From Rummeliibacillus pycnus_A (lineage in GTDB: Bacteria > Bacillota > Bacilli > Bacillales_A > Planococcaceae), in the NCBI RefSeq assembly GCF_044359855.1, contig NZ_CP132291.1, positions 248,001 through 312,000 on the forward strand: 64,000 nt of DNA, in the 5' to 3' direction. A program made the position numbers and the translations under genes. Of this stretch, positions 35,624-43,386 are shown one piece after another (position 1 is the first letter of the stretch; each line of letters opens with the position of its first letter). A model generated the notes under the pieces. That model was not told the DNA's origin. It made no database searches and saw only the letters and a program-made list of their open reading frames with translations.

Positions 35624-35863
35624 TTGACTGATGACTATTATATGAATCGGAAGTAATGATAAAAAACTTCCAACAAACTCAAAATGAGATTGTCTAAATA
35701 CAAAAGCCAACTATATCTATAGAAAAAGTAATATAAAAGCTTGGCAAGCAAAAACTTTACATTGAAGCTGGTAGATATTAATGCAAGCTTACTAAAATTA
35801 AGCTAAGTGACCAAATACGTAATAATTGGCAATGATATCAAGATTACTTCTGTTTCGAAATGA
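35624..35863 (+). pseudogene. ribD: ribD relic (5' and 3' ends only)
   Basis: A good ribosome site TGGAGGGG leads into TTG 35624, which reads MTDDYYMNRK and then stops. This resembles the start of RibD (an EYYM-type N-terminus). At 35741-35863 a frame reads LASKNFTLKLVDINASLLKL, then S, a stop at 35804, then VTKYVIIGNDIKITSVSK. That resembles the RibD C-terminus (L-x-L...IGxDIKLT). The ~900 bases of deaminase and reductase core are missing. This is the position ribD normally occupies, between the RFN leader and ribE. Identification rests on remembered RibD ends, so it is probable, not certain. Confidence 0.6.
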
Positions 35864-35873
35864 GGTGTTACAT

Positions 35874-36512
35874 GTGTTTACAGGAATTGTAGAAGATTTA
35901 GGGAAAGTTAAGGCAATAAAAAGTGCAACAAATAGTATGCAACTAACGATTGAATCAAGAAAAATCCTAGAAGATGTCCATCTTGGTGACAGTATCGCAG
36001 TTAATGGAGTTTGCTTAACTGTCATTTCCTTTTCAAATAGTCAATTCACAGTGGATGTTATGCCTGAATCAGTAAAAGCAACAAATATCCAATCTTTACA
36101 AATTGGCCAATATGTAAACTTGGAAAGAGCGATGCCCGCAAATGGTCGATTCGGTGGTCATTTTGTATCTGGGCATGTCGATGGTACAGGCGTCATATTG
36201 AGAAAAAGAAAAATTGCTAATGCCGTTTATGTGGATATAGGAATAAGCAGAGAGTTGAGCAAGTTTTGTATGTTGAAAGGCTCTGTTACAATCGATGGCA
36301 TAAGCTTAACGATTTTCGATGTCAAGCCAACTCAACTGACAGTATCGCTTATTCCTCATACTTTTGATCTAACATTATTAGGCATAAAAAAAGAACATGA
36401 TGTCGTAAATATTGAGAATGATTTACTAGGGAAATATGTGATCAACCATTTGGAACGAAAACAAGAAAATTCAACGATAACGATGGATTTTCTAAATGAA
36501 AATGGATTTTAA
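35874..36512 (+). CDS. ribE: riboflavin synthase, alpha subunit
   Basis: 212 residues with two lumazine-binding repeats: FTGIVEDLGKVKAI...GDSIAVNGVCLTV in the first and GRFGGHFVSGHVDGTG with GSVTIDGISLTI in the second. It dismutates two 6,7-dimethyl-8-ribityllumazine to riboflavin. GTG 35874 gives the invariant Met-Phe-Thr-Gly start and follows GAGGTG; upstream in-frame codons belong to the ribD relic. It is the first intact gene after the riboswitches. Confidence 0.95.
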   Translation: MFTGIVEDLGKVKAIKSATNSMQLTIESRKILEDVHLGDSIAVNGVCLTVISFSNSQFTVDVMPESVKATNIQSLQIGQYVNLERAMPANGRFGGHFVSGHVDGTGVILRKRKIANAVYVDIGISRELSKFCMLKGSVTIDGISLTIFDVKPTQLTVSLIPHTFDLTLLGIKKEHDVVNIENDLLGKYVINHLERKQENSTITMDFLNENGF

Positions 36513-36530
36513 AAAGGCTGGTGTATTGAA

Positions 36531-37721
36531 ATGTTTAATACAATCGAAGAAGCAATTGAAGATTTAAAAAACGGTAAGATAGTTATTGTTGTTGATGATG
36601 AAAACCGTGAAAATGAAGGAGATTTTCTAGTGTTGGCCGAATTTGCAACACCTGAAAATATTAATTTTATGGCGAAATACGGCCGTGGATTAATCTGTAC
36701 GCCAATGTCTAGAACATTAGCAAATCATCTTGAGCTAAATCCGATGGTTGACAATAATACAGATAATCATCAAACAGCATTTACAGTTAGTGTCGATTAC
36801 AAAACGACTGAAACAGGGATCAGTGCGTATGAACGTTCAGAAACGATGTTACAATTGATCAGCCCAGAAGCAAAAAGCTCTGATTTCCGTCGACCTGGAC
36901 ATGTATTTCCTTTAATAGCAAAAGATAATGGTGTATTGGAAAGACAAGGGCATACAGAAGCTGCAGTCGATTTTGCTAAACTTTGTGATTCAGATCCTGC
37001 AGGTGTCATTTGCGAAATCATGCTTGATAACGGAAAAATGGCAAGAGTACCACAACTACACGATATTGCTAAAGAGCATAACTTAAAATTCGTAACCATC
37101 GCCGATTTAATAAGTTATCGTTATGAAAATGAACAATTGATAGAGCGAGTAGCTTCAGTAAATTTACCTACATCATTTGGAGAATTTCAAATGATTGGCT
37201 ATTCAAACCAATTAAATGACAAAGAACACCTTGCTATTTTAAAAGGAAATCCACAAGACGATGAAGTACCACTTGTACGCATTCATTCAGAATGTTTAAC
37301 CGGAGATATTTTTCATTCAAAACGCTGTGATTGTGGACCGCAACTCCACAAATCATTAGAAATGATTGAAAAAGCAGGTACTGGAGTCGTTTTATATATG
37401 CGTCAAGAAGGTAGAGGAATCGGACTACTTAACAAACTAAAAGCCTATGAGTTACAAGAACAAGGCTATGATACAGTTGAAGCAAATATTCACTTAGGTT
37501 TCGCTGCAGAAATGCGTGATTATGGTTTAAGCGCTCAAATGCTACGAGATTTAGGTATTACAAAAATACGATTAATGACAAACAATCCATCTAAGATTGA
37601 AGGATTAACGAAATATGGTATTGAAGTTGTTGACCGCGTACCAGTGGAAATTGCAGCAGAGCCAGAAAACGAAAAATATTTAGAAACAAAAAAATTAAAA
37701 ATGAGACATATATTAGCATAG
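36531..37721 (+). CDS. ribBA: bifunctional 3,4-dihydroxy-2-butanone-4-phosphate synthase/GTP cyclohydrolase II
   Basis: 396 residues, usual length. The N-terminal RibB half shows VVDDENRENEGDFLVLAE, GLICTPMS and GHVFPLIAK. The C-terminal RibA half has the zinc site HSECLTGDIFHSKRCDCGPQ and YMRQEGRGIGLLNK. It supplies both precursors of riboflavin, from ribulose-5-phosphate and GTP. It starts 18 bp after ribE. Confidence 0.96.
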   Translation: MFNTIEEAIEDLKNGKIVIVVDDENRENEGDFLVLAEFATPENINFMAKYGRGLICTPMSRTLANHLELNPMVDNNTDNHQTAFTVSVDYKTTETGISAYERSETMLQLISPEAKSSDFRRPGHVFPLIAKDNGVLERQGHTEAAVDFAKLCDSDPAGVICEIMLDNGKMARVPQLHDIAKEHNLKFVTIADLISYRYENEQLIERVASVNLPTSFGEFQMIGYSNQLNDKEHLAILKGNPQDDEVPLVRIHSECLTGDIFHSKRCDCGPQLHKSLEMIEKAGTGVVLYMRQEGRGIGLLNKLKAYELQEQGYDTVEANIHLGFAAEMRDYGLSAQMLRDLGITKIRLMTNNPSKIEGLTKYGIEVVDRVPVEIAAEPENEKYLETKKLKMRHILA

Positions 37722-37733
37722 GAGTGAATGGAA

Positions 37734-38201
37734 ATGGCAAAAACATTTGAAGCACAATTAATCGGAACTGACTTAAAAGTTGGAATTGTAGTAAGTAGAT
37801 TTAATGAATTTTTAACTGCAAAATTATTAAGCGGTGCAATGGATGGTTTAAAACGTCATGGCGTTTCAGAAGATGATATCGATGTAGCTTGGGTTCCAGG
37901 TGTATTTGAAGTACCATTTATTACAAAAAAAATGGCGGATACAAAAAAATATGATGCCATTATAGGATTAGGAACTGTTATTCGCGGAGCAACTTCTCAC
38001 TATGATTATGTTTGCAATGAAGCAGCAAAAGGTATTGCTAACGTAGGATTAAATACAGGAGTTCCAGTTATGTTCGGTATCGTTACAACAGAAAATATTG
38101 AACAAGCAATCGAACGCTCTGGAACAAAAGCAGGTAACAAAGGTTATGATGCAGCGGTTTCAGCAATTGAAATGGCTAATTTAAGCCACATGTTCGATTA
38201 A
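37734..38201 (+). CDS. ribH: 6,7-dimethyl-8-ribityllumazine synthase
   Basis: 155 residues. VGIVVSRFNEFLTAKLL, WVPGVFEVPFI and GTVIRGATSHYDYVCNEAAKG are the active-site segments of lumazine synthase. ATG 37734 is used because GGAGTG is too close to ATG 37728. It ends the operon; no T-run hairpin follows directly. The pyrimidine deaminase/reductase step (RibD) has no intact gene here. Confidence 0.95.
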   Translation: MAKTFEAQLIGTDLKVGIVVSRFNEFLTAKLLSGAMDGLKRHGVSEDDIDVAWVPGVFEVPFITKKMADTKKYDAIIGLGTVIRGATSHYDYVCNEAAKGIANVGLNTGVPVMFGIVTTENIEQAIERSGTKAGNKGYDAAVSAIEMANLSHMFD

Positions 38202-38233
38202 TTTAAAATGAACGATAACTTTTTGAAGTAAAA

Positions 38234-38263
38234 TGTATAAAAACGATTGCAGGGGCTATACTA
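38234..38263 (+). promoter_or_regulatory. sigma-F/sigma-G-like promoter of small-gene copy 1
   Basis: TGTATA, 17 bp, TATACTA. The same boxes at the same spacing occur at 40711 and 41538. They approach the forespore consensus (TGAATA/N17-18/CATACTA); a variant sigma-A promoter is the alternative. Confidence 0.5.
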
Positions 38264-38313
38264 TTAAAGATTTCACTTAAGAAATCCTTTTATGATCAGG
38301 AGGGGTTAATCCT

Positions 38314-38448
38314 ATGGGTGAACCAAGTCCAGGTGAGCACTATAGCTCTAAACAAAGATTAAATCGTTAAAATTCTCAGGTAATAAGAAACGGAGTGAAG
38401 TCCCGTGGATCAGGTCTGAGTAATCAAGCTGAATGCAAAACAATTTAA
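38314..38448 (+). pseudogene. YpzG-like small gene, copy 1 (nonsense codon 19)
   Basis: AGGAGGGG, eight bases, ATG 38314. The frame reads MGEPSPGEHYSSKQRLNR, then TAA. It stays open beyond the stop (NSQVIRNGVKSRGSGLSNQ...) to TAA at 38446. Aligned with the intact copy at 41616, RLNR-stop-NSQV matches RLKHSKSQV, and the stop is a TCA-to-TAA change. A hairpin GATTTC-ACTTAA-GAAATC sits in the 5' leader. Either a pseudogene or an 18-residue peptide. Confidence 0.55.
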
Positions 38449-38508
38449 TCATCATGAAGGATAAAGTTATATTACTGCATCTAGAATGATCAGGAGGGTG
38501 AAAATCCA

Positions 38509-38577
38509 ATGAGTGAACCGGACAAAATAGTTCAGGCATCTCAGGGAGTTCACAATCTCTGGGTAAAGGTTAAATAG
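38509..38577 (+). pseudogene. YpzG-like small gene, copy 2 (frame-disrupted)
   Basis: TCAGGAGGG leads to ATG 38509: MSEPDKIVQASQGVHNLWVK then V-K and TAG. The N-terminus matches the intact copy (MGKPDHLDPKSQKVHQLW). After LW small indels break the frame, but nucleotide similarity (AAATCTCAGGTGAAGGACA) continues to about 38670. It lies directly behind copy 1 without its own promoter and is followed by a terminator. Confidence 0.5.
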
Positions 38578-38681
38578 TTAAATCTCAGGTGAAGGACACG
38601 GCTTAAAATCCCGTGTAAGGAGTCTGAGTTGAAATGCAAAGCTAAACAATTTAATCGTCATAAAGGATAAAGTGAAATCAG

Positions 38682-38708
38682 ACCCGGAATTAATTTTCCG
38701 GGTTTTTA
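38682..38708 (+). terminator. terminator of small-gene copies 1 and 2
   Basis: ACCCGGAA-TTAATT-TTCCGGGTTTTTATTT. The identical hairpin follows copy 3 at 40955. Confidence 0.85.
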
Positions 38709-38840
38709 TTTGGAGTTTTATTAATATTTACAAATCGAATCAATTTAAAAAATGCTTTTCTAGTTAAAAAATACGAATATTTTCTACATAAATCACTTAA
38801 TAATTCGTATAATATAACGTTTTCAGTATTTACTTAGTAA

Positions 38841-38963
38841 GCCGCTCCAGATGGCGCTTTCGTGCTGAGCGAGCGTTGAGCCTCCTCGGAAGCCCGTACC
38901 GTGCTTCACTGCGGGGTCTCACCTGTCTCTCTTTCCCGCAGGAGTCGCCATCTTCCGCTTCGT
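38841..38963. repeat. palindromic repeat element, second family
   Basis: Left end GCCGCTCCAGATGGCG and right end TCGCCATCTTCCGCTTCG are imperfect inverted repeats around a GC-rich core with GCGGGGTCTCACCTGTCTCT. Non-coding. Related copies: 46152-46251, and degenerate halves at 18768-18815, 19090-19113 and 21138-21246. The remainder of 38709-39093 shows no gene. Confidence 0.7.
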
Positions 38964-39093
38964 TGACAATGTTCTAATAGATATGACATATAATAATGGC
39001 CCATTTAATATTCGTGTTTATCAAATCTTAAAATTATGAAATTAATTTAAACTAAAAACTTTCCCAATATTCTTTTCATTCATTCATTTTCAT

Positions 39094-39837
39094 TTAATTT
39101 TCCTTTTGTTTTAGCCAAAAATCAGGTGGCATATAATTAATGAGTGAAAAATCCATTTCATCCCCAGTTTGAGTCACTAATTGAACAAGCAAATTCTGGG
39201 CTTTATTTTTGGGAAATAAAACCCCGGTTTTTATAGTGATAGCCTGTACTCCTTTTCTTTTCGGATGGCCAACTACTACAATTTGATTTCCTAATGTATA
39301 TACTGAAGTGATTTCAGTCTGAAAAGCAACAATATATAAATCCAAATCATTTTCATTTTGAAACATTGGAATTGACAAACCGATGTTATGCTCGAAATCA
39401 TACCAACTAGAAAGTCCAACATCATAATTGAGAAATAATCGATGTTGAGCAAAATAAATTCTATTTGGAATATAACTCCATCTTCCAATCGAACTATGCC
39501 ATTCTTCTTCATATACAGGTCTTATATATTCTGGTTGATCTACAATTAATTTGAAAGGAATTTTGGTACCATTCTCTATTACTTCAGAAATTAGTACTAC
39601 ATTTGAAGGAAAAGACTGATTCCAGGGAAGAGTAACAATCCTATTAGGTTCTGTCGGTTCTAAATTTTGAAGACGTCTTTCTTTTTCTTTTAATTGGTCT
39701 TGGAGATTTTCAATTTTTTTCTCTAGAATTTTTATTTCAGCCTTAGTTGATTCTTCAGCATAATAAGAAGGAGCTATAATTAAATTGCATAATACAATAC
39801 AAATACTACAAAGAGTAATTTTGGTTTCATTTAACAT
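39094..39837 (-). CDS. secreted protein with coiled coil, unknown function
   Basis: 247 residues, not recognised. An N-terminal signal-like hydrophobic segment (about residues 8-27) is followed by a coiled coil (KAEIKILEKKIENLQDQLKE, residues ~32-60). The remaining ~180 residues have strand-like, aromatic-rich sequence (WYDFEHNIGLSIPMF). GAGGTG precedes the ATG by six bases. It is likely exported and released or wall-associated. It stands alone. Confidence 0.6.
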   Translation of the reverse strand: MLNETKITLCSICIVLCNLIIAPSYYAEESTKAEIKILEKKIENLQDQLKEKERRLQNLEPTEPNRIVTLPWNQSFPSNVVLISEVIENGTKIPFKLIVDQPEYIRPVYEEEWHSSIGRWSYIPNRIYFAQHRLFLNYDVGLSSWYDFEHNIGLSIPMFQNENDLDLYIVAFQTEITSVYTLGNQIVVVGHPKRKGVQAITIKTGVLFPKNKAQNLLVQLVTQTGDEMDFSLINYMPPDFWLKQKEN

Positions 39838-40009
39838 AGATTCACCTCAAAATTATTTTGCTTTATTCATGAGAAAGTATGTACTTTAGAAATCCTCACT
39901 TTGTAATGTGATTTTTTTTCAAAGATATAAATAGTGAATATTAACTTTTGCACTTTCTAACACAACATATCTATTTTAAGAAATAACCTTTCTTATAAAA
40001 TGCTTTTTA

Positions 40010-40111
40010 GGCAATGAAGTCCACGTAAAATATGTAGATTTCTGTGAGCATCATACAAGCTGTTATTATTACAAGGGATGTCCAGCAGTTTGGGGTTATG
40101 ACGGGAAATAG
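40010..40111 (+). pseudogene. possible relic of a Cys/His-rich protein
   Basis: A frame without start or ribosome site reads VKYVDFCEHHTSCYYYKGCP then AVWGYDGK and a stop. Cysteine spacing looks protein-like but I do not recognise the family. The rest of 39838-40260 is empty apart from AT-rich sequence. Confidence 0.25.
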
Positions 40112-40260
40112 GATAGAGAATTCTTTGTCCTTTGTGATTCAACATAAAAATAAAATGATTATGTAATAAGTTAGAATCAAACCTAAACAAATTGTTTAGG
40201 TTTGAAGGGGAAATCCAATTTCGTTAAAATTCCCCAAAAATAGGTTATCAATAATATTCT

Positions 40261-40310
40261 AATAAACCCTTTTTCAACTAAAACCCATTTAGTTGAAAAA
40301 GGGTTTATTT
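40261..40310. terminator. strong hairpin at the end of the small membrane protein gene
   Basis: AATAAACCCTTTTTCAACTA pairs almost perfectly with the segment ending at 40310, around a short loop. It overlaps the stop codon of the minus-strand gene and probably terminates it. Confidence 0.65.
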
Positions 40311-40598
40311 TTCACTAATTCCCATTGCGAGTAGTAATAAAAAAGTACAAGCCAAAACAAAGACGTTTGCTAATAGCCCGATAATACCGATAATTAAAGT
40401 TCTTCGTTTCGCCAAAACCCAAGAGCATATTGCAAGTGCAATACCGATAATTGATAGCACGGTATAAATGGTGATATCCCAATAAACTTCAGAGATTGGT
40501 CTTTTTCTCACATAGAAATCGATAATACTTATTATCACAGGCACTAAGGATGTAAAACCTAAAACGATACCTACTCTTCTCTTATCCACAATTATCAA
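40305..40598 (-). CDS. small membrane protein
   Basis: 97 residues with three or four hydrophobic segments (VGIVLGFTSLVPVIISIIDF, ITIYTVLSIIGIALAICSWV, LIIGIIGLLANVFVLACTFL). GGAGGGATTG precedes the ATG on the minus strand. No known family is recognised. It is monocistronic between two copies of the YpzG-like small gene. Confidence 0.65.
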   Translation of the reverse strand: MIIVDKRRVGIVLGFTSLVPVIISIIDFYVRKRPISEVYWDITIYTVLSIIGIALAICSWVLAKRRTLIIGIIGLLANVFVLACTFLLLLAMGISEK

Positions 40599-40710
40599 TC
40601 CCTCCTTTACATAAATGTATACATTTTTACATATATAGTAAATTGTAAAAAATAAGCATTACAAAAACTTACGAGCCAAAGCAAAAACAATCATGAATTT
40701 AGCTTATGGA

Positions 40711-40740
40711 TGTATACAAAACGTAGATTGGGCTATACTA
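40711..40740 (+). promoter_or_regulatory. sigma-F/sigma-G-like promoter of small-gene copy 3
   Basis: TGTATA, 17 bp, TATACTA, matching the boxes at 38234 and 41538. Confidence 0.5.
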
Positions 40741-40790
40741 TTAAAGATTTCACTTAAGATATTCTTTATTGATCAGGAGGGGTTAATCCT

Positions 40791-40847
40791 ATGGGTGAAC
40801 CAAGTCCAGGTGAGCACTATAGCTCTAAACAAAGATTAAATCGTTAA
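40791..40847 (+). pseudogene. YpzG-like small gene, copy 3 (nonsense codon 19, then frameshift)
   Basis: Identical to copy 1 through the RBS and the first 18 codons (MGEPSPGEHYSSKQRLNR, TAA). After the stop it has one extra A relative to copy 1, so the downstream frame is also broken. Promoter, leader hairpin remnant and terminator (40955-40983) are retained. Confidence 0.5.
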
Positions 40848-40954
40848 AAATTCTCAGGTATTAAGAAACGGAGTGAAGTCCCGTGGATCAGGTCTGAGTA
40901 TTGAAGCTGAATGCAAAACAATTTAATCATCGTAAAGGATAAAAGTGAAATCAG

Positions 40955-40983
40955 ACCCGGAATTAATTTTCCGGGTTTTTATT
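40955..40983 (+). terminator. terminator of small-gene copy 3
   Basis: ACCCGGAA-TTAATT-TTCCGGGTTTTTATTTT, the same hairpin as at 38682. Confidence 0.85.
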
Positions 40984-41090
40984 TTGATTTTAAACAAAAA
41001 ATAATTGCAATTAATCATAATTTTCAGGAAAATGTTACTAATAAAGAGAAAATTTAAGCGGAAAATAAGTTCCTTTAGGGGGAAATGAAA

Positions 41091-41504
41091 ATGAAACGCT
41101 TCATAAGTTATATAATGTGGGTAGCAATTATTGGGATAGGAATATATTTTGGACTAAGACTTAGAGTATATTTAGGAAAGGAAGCAGAAATATCATATAA
41201 TAATTTACCTATTATGATATATTCGTTCGTTTTTCCTATAATTATTGGTATATTGTTAAGATTACCAAATTTTTTACATGAGAATAAAGCAAAAAAGAAG
41301 TGGAGTTTTGATTGGGTAAAGTTAATCGCTATTGCATTTCCAGCACTTTATGTTGCATTGTTGCCTTACTTAGTATATTCATCGTTAGGAGAAAAATTAT
41401 TATTTTCGAATCAAATTTTCCTGTTAGGTGATACAACGATAACTTTAACAACAGTTGCTGGTATTGTTTTTGGGTATGTATTGCTGGATAGTGTGAAAGT
41501 TTAA
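41091..41504 (+). CDS. small membrane protein, unknown function
   Basis: 137 residues with four predicted membrane segments (YIMWVAIIGIGIYFGL, PIMIYSFVFPIIIGILL, LIAIAFPALYVALLPYLVY, TTVAGIVFGYVLLDS). ATG 41091 is preferred over 41085, since AGGGGG is eight bases from it. No family recognised. It sits between copies 3 and 4 of the small gene but behind a terminator, so it is separately transcribed. Confidence 0.65.
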   Translation: MKRFISYIMWVAIIGIGIYFGLRLRVYLGKEAEISYNNLPIMIYSFVFPIIIGILLRLPNFLHENKAKKKWSFDWVKLIAIAFPALYVALLPYLVYSSLGEKLLFSNQIFLLGDTTITLTTVAGIVFGYVLLDSVKV

Positions 41505-41537
41505 GATTGAATTTTCCTTAAAAATGAATTATCAAGA

Positions 41538-41567
41538 TGTATACAAAACGTAGCTTAGGCGATACTA
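41538..41567 (+). promoter_or_regulatory. sigma-F/sigma-G-like promoter of small-gene copy 4
   Basis: TGTATA, 17 bp, GATACTA. The G at the first -10 position is closer to the sigma-G box (CATACTA) than to sigma-A. Confidence 0.5.
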
Positions 41568-41615
41568 TATAAGATTTCACTTAAGAAATCCAACATGATC
41601 AGGAGGGTGAAAACA

Positions 41616-41768
41616 ATGGGGAAACCGGACCATTTAGATCCAAAATCTCAAAAAGTTCATCAGCTCTGGACTAGGTTAAAACATTCAAAATCTCAGGTAA
41701 AGGGACAGTCGGAGATGACTCTCCATAACCGTATTTTGAAAAGTGAAGCGAAAGCTCGACAATTTTAA
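41616..41768 (+). CDS. YpzG-like small protein, intact copy
   Basis: 50 residues behind AGGAGGG at nine bases. It is highly basic and Lys/Gln/Ser-rich: MGKPDHLDPKSQKVHQLW, then KHSKSQVKGQSEMTL and ILKSEAKARQF. The pattern KHxxSQVxG...ILKxxxR resembles, from memory, Bacillus YpzG (pfam YpzG-like), a ~50-residue uncharacterised protein. With the forespore-type promoter, a minor small spore protein is the best guess. Leader hairpin GATTTC/GAAATC and a 16-bp-stem terminator frame it. Three decayed copies lie at 38314, 38509 and 40791. Confidence 0.55.
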   Translation: MGKPDHLDPKSQKVHQLWTRLKHSKSQVKGQSEMTLHNRILKSEAKARQF

Positions 41769-41798
41769 TCATCGTGTAGGATAGGGTGTAATCAACTT

Positions 41799-41850
41799 GG
41801 AAGTCACATAAGTAGTTTAACTACTTATGTGACTTCTTCCACTTTTTATT
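41799..41850. terminator. terminator of small-gene copy 4
   Basis: GAAGTCACATAAGTAG-TTTAA-CTACTTATGTGACTTC, a 16-bp perfect stem followed after six bases by TTTTTAT. It may also serve the minus-strand gene at 41882. Confidence 0.75.
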
Positions 41851-41881
41851 TAGAAACTTTTACGTGTTTAATGTTTTTCCC

Positions 41882-42340
41882 TTACATATTATTAACTGCT
41901 GCTACTTCTTGCATATCTATATTCTTTGGCTTTGGTAGGAATGTCTTTGCATCTTCACATAGCGAATTATAAATTTTAGGATTAGATAATAAATCTTTTT
42001 GTAAAAAAGAATAAGATTTAAGCTCTGCAAATTTACAGTCATAAGCTAAAGAATTAATGTGCCTGATAATCAGTAGTGTTTCTCTAGAAAGTAAATCTTG
42101 ATTGCTTTCACTATTTAATTGAATTACACAATTTAAGAAGGTTAAGGCTTCCATACTTAGTTTTGAACGAATACGAGGACTTGAAAGTTTCTCTTTGTTG
42201 TGCTCAATAATTATACGAGCTGAAGTGAAATCACTTTTTGCAATACTTTTTTCTAAAAATAGAATATCTCGATCTAATTTAATTCTTTTTACCCCTAAAT
42301 AATATACATTTATATGATTAAAGTCATATAACACCTTCAT
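41882..42340 (-). CDS. hypothetical helical protein
   Basis: 152 residues, mostly alpha-helical (AKSDFTSARIIIEHNKEKLS, SRIRSKLSMEALTFL-like), with a TPR-like feel. No signal peptide. No convincing ribosome site precedes the ATG (weak AGTATC region), so the start is uncertain. Not recognised. Confidence 0.45.
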   Translation of the reverse strand: MKVLYDFNHINVYYLGVKRIKLDRDILFLEKSIAKSDFTSARIIIEHNKEKLSSPRIRSKLSMEALTFLNCVIQLNSESNQDLLSRETLLIIRHINSLAYDCKFAELKSYSFLQKDLLSNPKIYNSLCEDAKTFLPKPKNIDMQEVAAVNNM

Positions 42341-42560
42341 TATATAGATACTTAAGGACTAAGTAAATAAGATGTAATAAAAATATACATTTTATTTATA
42401 TTATGTTTCGATTTTATTTTTGAAAATTGGAATCATCTGAAATTATTTTAAGAATGTATTTAGAAATGATAAATTACAACCATGTTTTTATACTCATTCG
42501 TAGGCAATCGACACACTTTAGAGGGAAAATACATATCCTTTATTGAAGAGGTGGTGAAGA

Positions 42561-43382
42561 ATGAGAGACGAAAAAATAACTAAAACCCATAACCCTGTCG
42601 AAATTGAACAACAGGAATGGAAAAAAAGACGGTTAAATGAACGAATGAAGCAGATACTTACAATCGCTTCACCTATTTTTCTCTTACTTTTATGGGAGTT
42701 TTTATCTCGAACAAATTTGATTGATGTACGTTTCTTCCCGCCACCAACTGAAATTCTACACACTTTCTTTAGTATGGCAGTAAGTGGAGAAATATTTCAT
42801 CATATTTGGATCTCTTTATACCGGATATTTGCTGGCTTTTTGTTGGGCGTTATCCCTGGTGTAGTCATCGGATTATTAATGGGATTATATTCTCCTATTC
42901 GGCATTTCATTTCACCAATCGTTATGGCACTAATGCCAATTCCAACTCTAGCCCTGTTACCAATCATAATCATTTTATTTGGAATAGGTGATCTATCGAA
43001 GGTAGTGACAATCGCTGGAAGTGTGTTTTTCCCAGTCGTTATTAACACTACTGCAGGAGTTATCAGCATTGATTCCATTTACTTGGATGTAGCTAAGAAC
43101 TATGGGGCTAGTTCAAAGGATTTCTTCTTTAAGATTGCATTTCCAGGTGCTTTACCCGTTATGATGGAAGGCATTCAAATGGGGCAGGCAATTGCACTTT
43201 TAACGATTGTTGCTGCTGAAATGATGGGGGCAACTTCAGGGATTGGTTACTTAATCTGGACCTCCTATAAAGCCTTTTTGCTTAAAGAGATGTTTGTTGG
43301 GCTCATACTCATCTCATTTTTTGGCTATCTATTTTCACTAATACTTCGATATCTTCAGAAGAAAATTCTTCCTTGGAGGTGA
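42561..43382 (+). CDS. NitT/TauT-type ABC transporter permease (SsuC-like)
   Basis: 273 residues. A charged N-terminal tail is followed by six membrane segments with the EAA-type loop AKNYGASSKDFFFKIAFPGALP typical of SsuC/TauC/ThiX permeases. GAGGTGGTG precedes ATG 42561. It is the first gene of a three-gene importer operon (permease, ATPase, binding protein). The substrate cannot be named: sulfonate, taurine, nitrate, pyrimidine precursors and aromatic acids are all used by this family. Confidence 0.88.
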   Translation: MRDEKITKTHNPVEIEQQEWKKRRLNERMKQILTIASPIFLLLLWEFLSRTNLIDVRFFPPPTEILHTFFSMAVSGEIFHHIWISLYRIFAGFLLGVIPGVVIGLLMGLYSPIRHFISPIVMALMPIPTLALLPIIIILFGIGDLSKVVTIAGSVFFPVVINTTAGVISIDSIYLDVAKNYGASSKDFFFKIAFPGALPVMMEGIQMGQAIALLTIVAAEMMGATSGIGYLIWTSYKAFLLKEMFVGLILISFFGYLFSLILRYLQKKILPWR

Positions 43383-43386
43383 GACA

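Noticed and set aside
41696..41715. AATCTCAGGTAAAGGGACAG looked like the 3' part of a glycine riboswitch aptamer
   Set aside because: The other conserved parts (GGAGAG stem, GCCGAAGG core) are absent, and the bases lie inside the 50-codon ORF at 41616.
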